64,000 bases of DNA from Deltaproteobacteria bacterium (lineage in GTDB: Bacteria > Desulfobacterota > Desulfuromonadia > Desulfuromonadales > JAAYDE01): contig JAAYDE010000001.1 of the NCBI GenBank assembly GCA_012729375.1, positions 1 to 64,000 of the forward strand, given 5' to 3'. Positions within the stretch are counted from its first letter, which is position 1. Each line of letters opens with the position of its first letter. Below are positions 59,210 to 64,000 of the stretch, piece after piece. The notes under the pieces are model-generated. The model searched no databases, had not been told where the DNA came from, and saw only the letters and a program-made list of their open reading frames with translations. A program made the position numbers and the translations under genes.

Positions 59210-60011
59210 TGTTTGCCCGCCAACGATCCATCTCCGCAAAGGAATGAAGGTCATGATCGGACAGGCGGTTTTCGCGTTGCTGGTGATTTTGTCCGGTGCT
59301 CCCGTTTGTCCGGCGGCCGATACCCTGGCAGCCGAACATATCGTGGATACCGCCATCCGGTATTACCGGGGACAATCATCGGCGGCAATCATGGACATGA
59401 AAATCGTCCGCCCCGCATGGTCCCGGGAACTGTCGTTGAAAGCCTGGACCAAGGGGCAGAAGAACAGCCTTTTCACGATCATTTCCCCACCGAAAGACGA
59501 AGGGAACGGGACCTTGAAAAAAGGCGACGAGATGTGGACCTACAATCCCAAAATCAACCGGATCATCAAGCTGCCGCCCTCAATGATGTCCCAATCATGG
59601 ATGGGATCGGATTTTTCCAATGACGATCTCGCCAAATCCGACAGCATTGTCGAGGACTATGTCCATCGCTTGATCGGTGCGGAGTTTCATGAAGGGAAAC
59701 GGGTGCATGTCATTCAGTGCACCCCCAAGCCGGGGGCTGCGGTTGTTTGGGGGAAACAGGTTTTGAAGATTCGCGAGGACCACATTCTTTTACTGCAGGA
59801 GTTCTACGACGAGGACAACCGGCTGGTCAAATTTTTGACCGGAACCCAGATAGAACCGGTCGGCGGAAAGGTTTTTCCCCGCTTCTGGACGATGCAGAAG
59901 GGGACTGACGGCAGGGATTTTACTATCGTGGCTTACCGGGAGGTGCGCTTCGACATGGAGATCCCCGATGATTTCTTCACCAGGACATCCCTGACCAACG
60001 CCTGGAGATAA
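59187..60011 (+). CDS. LolA-like outer membrane lipoprotein-sorting family protein
   Basis: Signal peptide from ~59244; GDEMWTYNPKINRIIKLPPSMMSQSWMGSDFSNDDLAKSDSI typical of the family. Confidence 0.8.
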   Translation: MEEKMIYDVCPPTIHLRKGMKVMIGQAVFALLVILSGAPVCPAADTLAAEHIVDTAIRYYRGQSSAAIMDMKIVRPAWSRELSLKAWTKGQKNSLFTIISPPKDEGNGTLKKGDEMWTYNPKINRIIKLPPSMMSQSWMGSDFSNDDLAKSDSIVEDYVHRLIGAEFHEGKRVHVIQCTPKPGAAVVWGKQVLKIREDHILLLQEFYDEDNRLVKFLTGTQIEPVGGKVFPRFWTMQKGTDGRDFTIVAYREVRFDMEIPDDFFTRTSLTNAWR

Positions 60012-60012
60012 G

Positions 60013-61245
60013 ATGTCGCTCTACTCCTATATGGCTTGGCGGAATATCTGGCGCAATCCCCGCCGATCCCTGTTGACCATGGGAGCGATCGCCTTCGCGA
60101 CAGTGATCTTGATTTTCATGTTGTCCCTGCAATTCGGCAATTATTCGACCATTATCGATTCGGTTGTGAAAATGCGCACCGGTCATCTGCAGGTGCAGGC
60201 CACGGGGTATCAGGAAAACAGGGATATCCACCTGGCGGTGGCGGACCCTTCACAGGTGGCCGCCACCCTCGACCGCGCACCAGAGGTTTCCGGTTTCACC
60301 TTTCGTGCCCATGCCTTCGCCCTGGTTTCCTCGGACAACCGAAGCTACGGAACCGTCGTGACCGGAATCAGCGATCGCGAACTGACCACTTCTTCCCTGG
60401 CCCGGACAATCAGCGAGGGCCGCTTCCTGACCGAAGATGAAGGCGCCCAGGCACTGGTGGGAAACATCCTTGCCAAAAACCTCCGGGTGAAGCCGGGCGA
60501 TGAGGTGGCGCTCCTTGGCCAGGGGCTGGACGGTTCCGTTGCCGCTACCATTGTTACTGTCAGAGGAATTCTCTCCTCGGGGCAGGATCAATTCGATCGC
60601 GTCAGTTTTTATATCCCTTTGCCCTATTTTCAGGAACTCTTCGGCATGGGGGAGGCCGTCCATGAGATCGTTGTGATCGCGGAGCGGTTGGAGGACGTAG
60701 CCGGACTCAAACAAAGGCTGGAAGAGGAGGTCGCCGGAGACACCGGCAGAGCCCTCCGTGTGCTTGACTGGAAAGAGCTTTCCCCCGGCCTGCTGGAGGC
60801 CATCACCCTGGATCTGATGACCGGTTTCCTGTTCTACATCGTTCTCATTGTTGTCGTCGCCTTCAGCATTTCCAACACCTTTATAATGGCGATCTTCGAG
60901 CGGAAAAAAGAGTTGGGGCTCATGTTGGCTCTCGGCAGCCGACCGGCGCGGCTCACCGGTATACTCTTTCTGGAATATGGCATGTTGACCACTTTGGGAC
61001 TGGCGGCCGGGATTCTCATCGGATGCCTTGTGACCCTCTATTTCGGTGCCTATGGCATCCAGATTCCCGGCATGGCCGAAATGGCCCGGCATTATGGAGT
61101 CCCGGAACGCGTTTTTCCCCAGCTGTCCTTCCTTTCCGTTGGCATAGGGTCGGGCCTGGTGGTGGGAATCAGCCTTTGCACTTCGCTCATCCCTGTCTGG
61201 AAAGTCCGCCGTTTGCGTCCCGTTCCGGCCATGGCGGAAGGATGA
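60013..61245 (+). CDS. FtsX/LolCE-like ABC transporter permease
   Basis: MAWRNIWRNPRRSLLTMGAIAFAT N-terminal TM; large periplasmic loop; three C-terminal TMs. Confidence 0.88.
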   Translation: MSLYSYMAWRNIWRNPRRSLLTMGAIAFATVILIFMLSLQFGNYSTIIDSVVKMRTGHLQVQATGYQENRDIHLAVADPSQVAATLDRAPEVSGFTFRAHAFALVSSDNRSYGTVVTGISDRELTTSSLARTISEGRFLTEDEGAQALVGNILAKNLRVKPGDEVALLGQGLDGSVAATIVTVRGILSSGQDQFDRVSFYIPLPYFQELFGMGEAVHEIVVIAERLEDVAGLKQRLEEEVAGDTGRALRVLDWKELSPGLLEAITLDLMTGFLFYIVLIVVVAFSISNTFIMAIFERKKELGLMLALGSRPARLTGILFLEYGMLTTLGLAAGILIGCLVTLYFGAYGIQIPGMAEMARHYGVPERVFPQLSFLSVGIGSGLVVGISLCTSLIPVWKVRRLRPVPAMAEG

Positions 61246-61313
61246 AAAGACTGCTCTGGTTCATCAGCCGTTTCCCTGCTCCGGCAGACCATCCTTGCCC
61301 CGTGGAGCGTTGA

Positions 61314-62534
61314 ATGCTTTTGCAGCTGGCATGGCGGAATATCTGGCGCAATCCCAGAAGAACGATCCTGATCCTGGCGGCCGTTACCATCGCCGTCTGG
61401 AGCATGGTTTTCTCAAGCGCTTTAATGAGGGGGATCGCCGATCAGATGGTGCGTAACGGCATCGCCACTCTTACCGGGCATATCCAGATCCACCAACAGG
61501 GCTTCAGGGACGACCCCTCCGCCGCCATGCACATGAAAAACCCGACGGAACTAAAGCAAACCCTGCAGGACCATCTTCCCCCAGGGGCGCTTTTTTCGGC
61601 AAGGGTTCGAACCAACGCGGTGGCCAGCAATGCCCGGCATTCCGGTGGCGTTACCCTGGTCGGCATTGATCCGGATCGGGAGAAAAAGCTTTCGTTTGTT
61701 TCTTCCTCAATTATTTCAGGAAACTATCTGGACGCAGAGGACCCTTACGGTATCATCATCGGGACATCGTTGATGAACAGTCTGAAAACCCGGGTCGGCA
61801 ACAAATTGGTTGTGATGGCCCAGGATACCCGGCAGAAGATGTCCTCGCGAGCTTTCCGCATCACCGGAGAATATCGTGCGGAACTCGAGGCCACGGAAAA
61901 GGAATTTGTGTTCATTACGCTTCCGGCAGCACAAAATCTGTTGAAAATGGATGAGGCTTTGTCGGAGATCTGCATTGTCCTGCCGGACCGGGAAAAAGTC
62001 CGGGAAACGGCCGCGGCCCTGGCCCGGATCTTGCCCAAAGATCATGAAATTCTTGCCTGGCAGGAAATGTTGCCGCTGGTCACCGCGACCTTGCGGCTTT
62101 ATGAATCGATCATTTACCTGTGGTATCTGGTCGCCTTCACGGCCATGGCTTTCGGACTGGTGAACACATTTCTCATGGCCGTGCTGGAGCGCATTCGCGA
62201 ATTCGGACTTCTGCGGGCCTTGGGAATGAAGTCCCGGTGGATCATCCAGGGAGTCATGACCGAATCGTTCTTTCTGCTGGTCATCGGCATCGCTTTGGGC
62301 AATGCTTTGGGAGCGATTTCCGTGATCGGCCTTTCCCATACGGGCATCGACCTTTCCGTTTTTGCCGGCGGTACCCAATATTGGGGCCTGCCCAAGATCA
62401 TTTATCCGGTTCTGCTGGCGTCAGACGCCATTCTGGTAAATGGGATCGTCCTTGTGCTGGGTCTTTTGGTCAGTGGCTATCCGGCGCTAAAAGCTTCCCA
62501 TTTCACCCCCGTAGAGGCCATGGCTCACACATGA
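61314..62534 (+). CDS. FtsX/LolCE-like ABC transporter permease, paralogue of upstream gene
   Basis: LAWRNIWRNPRRTILILAAVTIAVWS; VLERIREFGLLRALGMKSRWI. Confidence 0.88.
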   Translation: MLLQLAWRNIWRNPRRTILILAAVTIAVWSMVFSSALMRGIADQMVRNGIATLTGHIQIHQQGFRDDPSAAMHMKNPTELKQTLQDHLPPGALFSARVRTNAVASNARHSGGVTLVGIDPDREKKLSFVSSSIISGNYLDAEDPYGIIIGTSLMNSLKTRVGNKLVVMAQDTRQKMSSRAFRITGEYRAELEATEKEFVFITLPAAQNLLKMDEALSEICIVLPDREKVRETAAALARILPKDHEILAWQEMLPLVTATLRLYESIIYLWYLVAFTAMAFGLVNTFLMAVLERIREFGLLRALGMKSRWIIQGVMTESFFLLVIGIALGNALGAISVIGLSHTGIDLSVFAGGTQYWGLPKIIYPVLLASDAILVNGIVLVLGLLVSGYPALKASHFTPVEAMAHT

Positions 62535-62557
62535 GCCCAGTCCTCGCAGGATTTCCC

Positions 62558-63232
62558 ATGTGCATCGTTGAATGTGAAAATGTCAGGAAAATTTATCGGA
62601 AAGGAACGCAGGAGGTCGTCGCCCTCGATGGGGTTTCCCTAAAGATAAAAAAGGGGGAATTTCTCGCCCTGGCCGGCCCTTCAGGATCAGGGAAAACAAC
62701 CCTGTTCAATGTTCTCGGCGGACTCGACCGTGTTGACGAAGGCTGTGTAATTCTCGACGGCGACGAGTTGAACCAACTGACGGATTCCCGGCTCGCGGAG
62801 TTGAGGCTGCGGAAGATAGGCATCATCTTTCAGTCTTTCAATCTGATTCCGGTCCTCTCCGCTTTGGAGAATGTTGAGTTTGTCATGCTTCTTCAGGGGA
62901 TCCCGCCGGCGGAACGAAATCGAAAGGCCAAAGAGCTTCTGGGTGATGTCGGTTTGGGAGGACTGTACGCCAGACGGCCGGCGGAACTTTCCGGTGGTCA
63001 GCAGCAGCGGGTCGCGGTCGCCCGAGCCCTGGCGGGAAATCCGGCCATCGTGCTGGCTGACGAACCGACAGCCAATCTCGATTCCCAAACCGGCGCCAGG
63101 CTTTTGGCGCTCATGAAGGAGATGAACCAGACCCGGAAAGTGACTTTCATTTTTTCGACCCACGACCGCATGGTCATGGAATACGCCAGCCGTTTGGTGC
63201 ACATCAAGGACGGGAGAATCCGAGATGAATAA
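62558..63232 (+). CDS. LolD/MacB-type ABC transporter ATP-binding protein
   Basis: [50 protein letters not shown]; alternative start 62531. Confidence 0.92.
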   Translation: MCIVECENVRKIYRKGTQEVVALDGVSLKIKKGEFLALAGPSGSGKTTLFNVLGGLDRVDEGCVILDGDELNQLTDSRLAELRLRKIGIIFQSFNLIPVLSALENVEFVMLLQGIPPAERNRKAKELLGDVGLGGLYARRPAELSGGQQQRVAVARALAGNPAIVLADEPTANLDSQTGARLLALMKEMNQTRKVTFIFSTHDRMVMEYASRLVHIKDGRIRDE

Positions 63233-64000
63233 CTGTATGAGTGGAATCCTTGGGGCCGCAACTTCTTTTCGGACGATTTTCGCCGTACTGCTTTTCCTGG
63301 TCTTTTTTCCTTCATCCTCGGAGCTGGCTGCTTCCCAGCAGCTGTCCATGACGGATAAACCTTTCCAGTGGGGTGGAGAATTCAAGCTTCTGGGCTCGGC
63401 AACCTGGCCCGGCAAGGAAACTTTGCTCCAGCCGGAGGGCGACAAAACGTTTTTCGACGGACTATTGGAAGCCCGCCTCAAGGCCCGATTCGTTCCCGCC
63501 GATTGGCTGGACTTTGAATGGCACCACGTCATCGGGGGTGCGGGAGGGGACTCCCGGAAAGCCACTTACAATACGGTCGCGCTGGATAAATTCTCCATAC
63601 TGGGAACTCCGCCGACGGATGATCGGCAACTGCTGGATCTGTCGTGGACCCCGGCCAAAGATGAAGATTTTGTTTTTTACCATCGGGTTGACCGGTTGGC
63701 GCTGACCCTGAAAAATAACCAGGGCCTGCTTCGCTTGGGACGACAGGCGGTAACCTGGGGAAATGGTCTGATTTTCAATCCCATGGATCTGATCAATCCC
63801 TTTTCTCCCATCGATGTCATCCGGGAATACAAAGTGGGCCAGGATATGGCTTTCGCCCAGGTCCTCTTTGGTCAGAACGCGGATTTGCAGATCCTCTACG
63901 CCCCCCGCCGGAATCCGGCGACGGATAAAGTCGAATGGGAGGAATCCACCTTTTCCGGCAAATTCCATTTCACCGTCGGCAAGATGGAGTTCAATATCAT
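63225..64000 (+). CDS. Predicted exported outer-membrane beta-barrel-like protein, truncated by window edge
   Basis: Manual translation from ATG 63225 stays open to 64000; signal sequence LLFLVFFPSSSELAAS; LTLKNNQGLLRLGRQAVTWGNGLIFNPMDLINPFSPIDVIREYK; overlaps stop of ABC ATPase gene. Confidence 0.7.
   Translation, partial: MNNCMSGILGAATSFRTIFAVLLFLVFFPSSSELAASQQLSMTDKPFQWGGEFKLLGSATWPGKETLLQPEGDKTFFDGLLEARLKARFVPADWLDFEWHHVIGGAGGDSRKATYNTVALDKFSILGTPPTDDRQLLDLSWTPAKDEDFVFYHRVDRLALTLKNNQGLLRLGRQAVTWGNGLIFNPMDLINPFSPIDVIREYKVGQDMAFAQVLFGQNADLQILYAPRRNPATDKVEWEESTFSGKFHFTVGKMEFNI

Overview
The window is a GC-rich bacterial chromosome segment. Gene content suggests a Desulfuromonadia/Geobacter-like deltaproteobacterium, but that is inference with no database search. 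Most of it is ordinary metabolism: purine salvage, a TPP-riboswitch-controlled thiED/thiC block, alr, fba, msrAB, rpsU, purDE, resB/ccsA, MarR, GGDEF-EAL, EIIA-ClC, MocR/DUF2917/DUF1127, TRAP dctPQM, pcnB, rluA, an acyl-CoA dehydrogenase/ETF-QO/EtfBA module, rlmD and potABCD.

Three regions stand out.
(1) 54.3-64.0 kb: an SDR/epimerase, a serine-palmitoyltransferase-like alpha-oxoamine synthase (GTYSKS lysine motif, DHASIIDGC) and a GNAT-fold protein. This is the enzyme set of the bacterial ceramide pathway (cerR/spt/bcerS). It is followed by an HxxxDG acyltransferase, a LolA-like protein, two FtsX/LolCE-like permeases, a LolD-like ATPase and the start of a predicted exported outer-membrane-type protein. 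It is a candidate lipid synthesis-plus-export locus.
(2) 43.8-45.6 kb: an AT-richer cassette with a NucS/DUF91-like nuclease, a small HNH protein and palindromic/direct repeats, inserted inside an etf operon.
(3) 30.5-32.8 kb: a divergent MocR/DUF2917/DUF1127 module with a perfect 14-bp-arm palindrome overlapping the predicted -35 region.

No tRNA, rRNA, CRISPR array or intact transposase was recognised.
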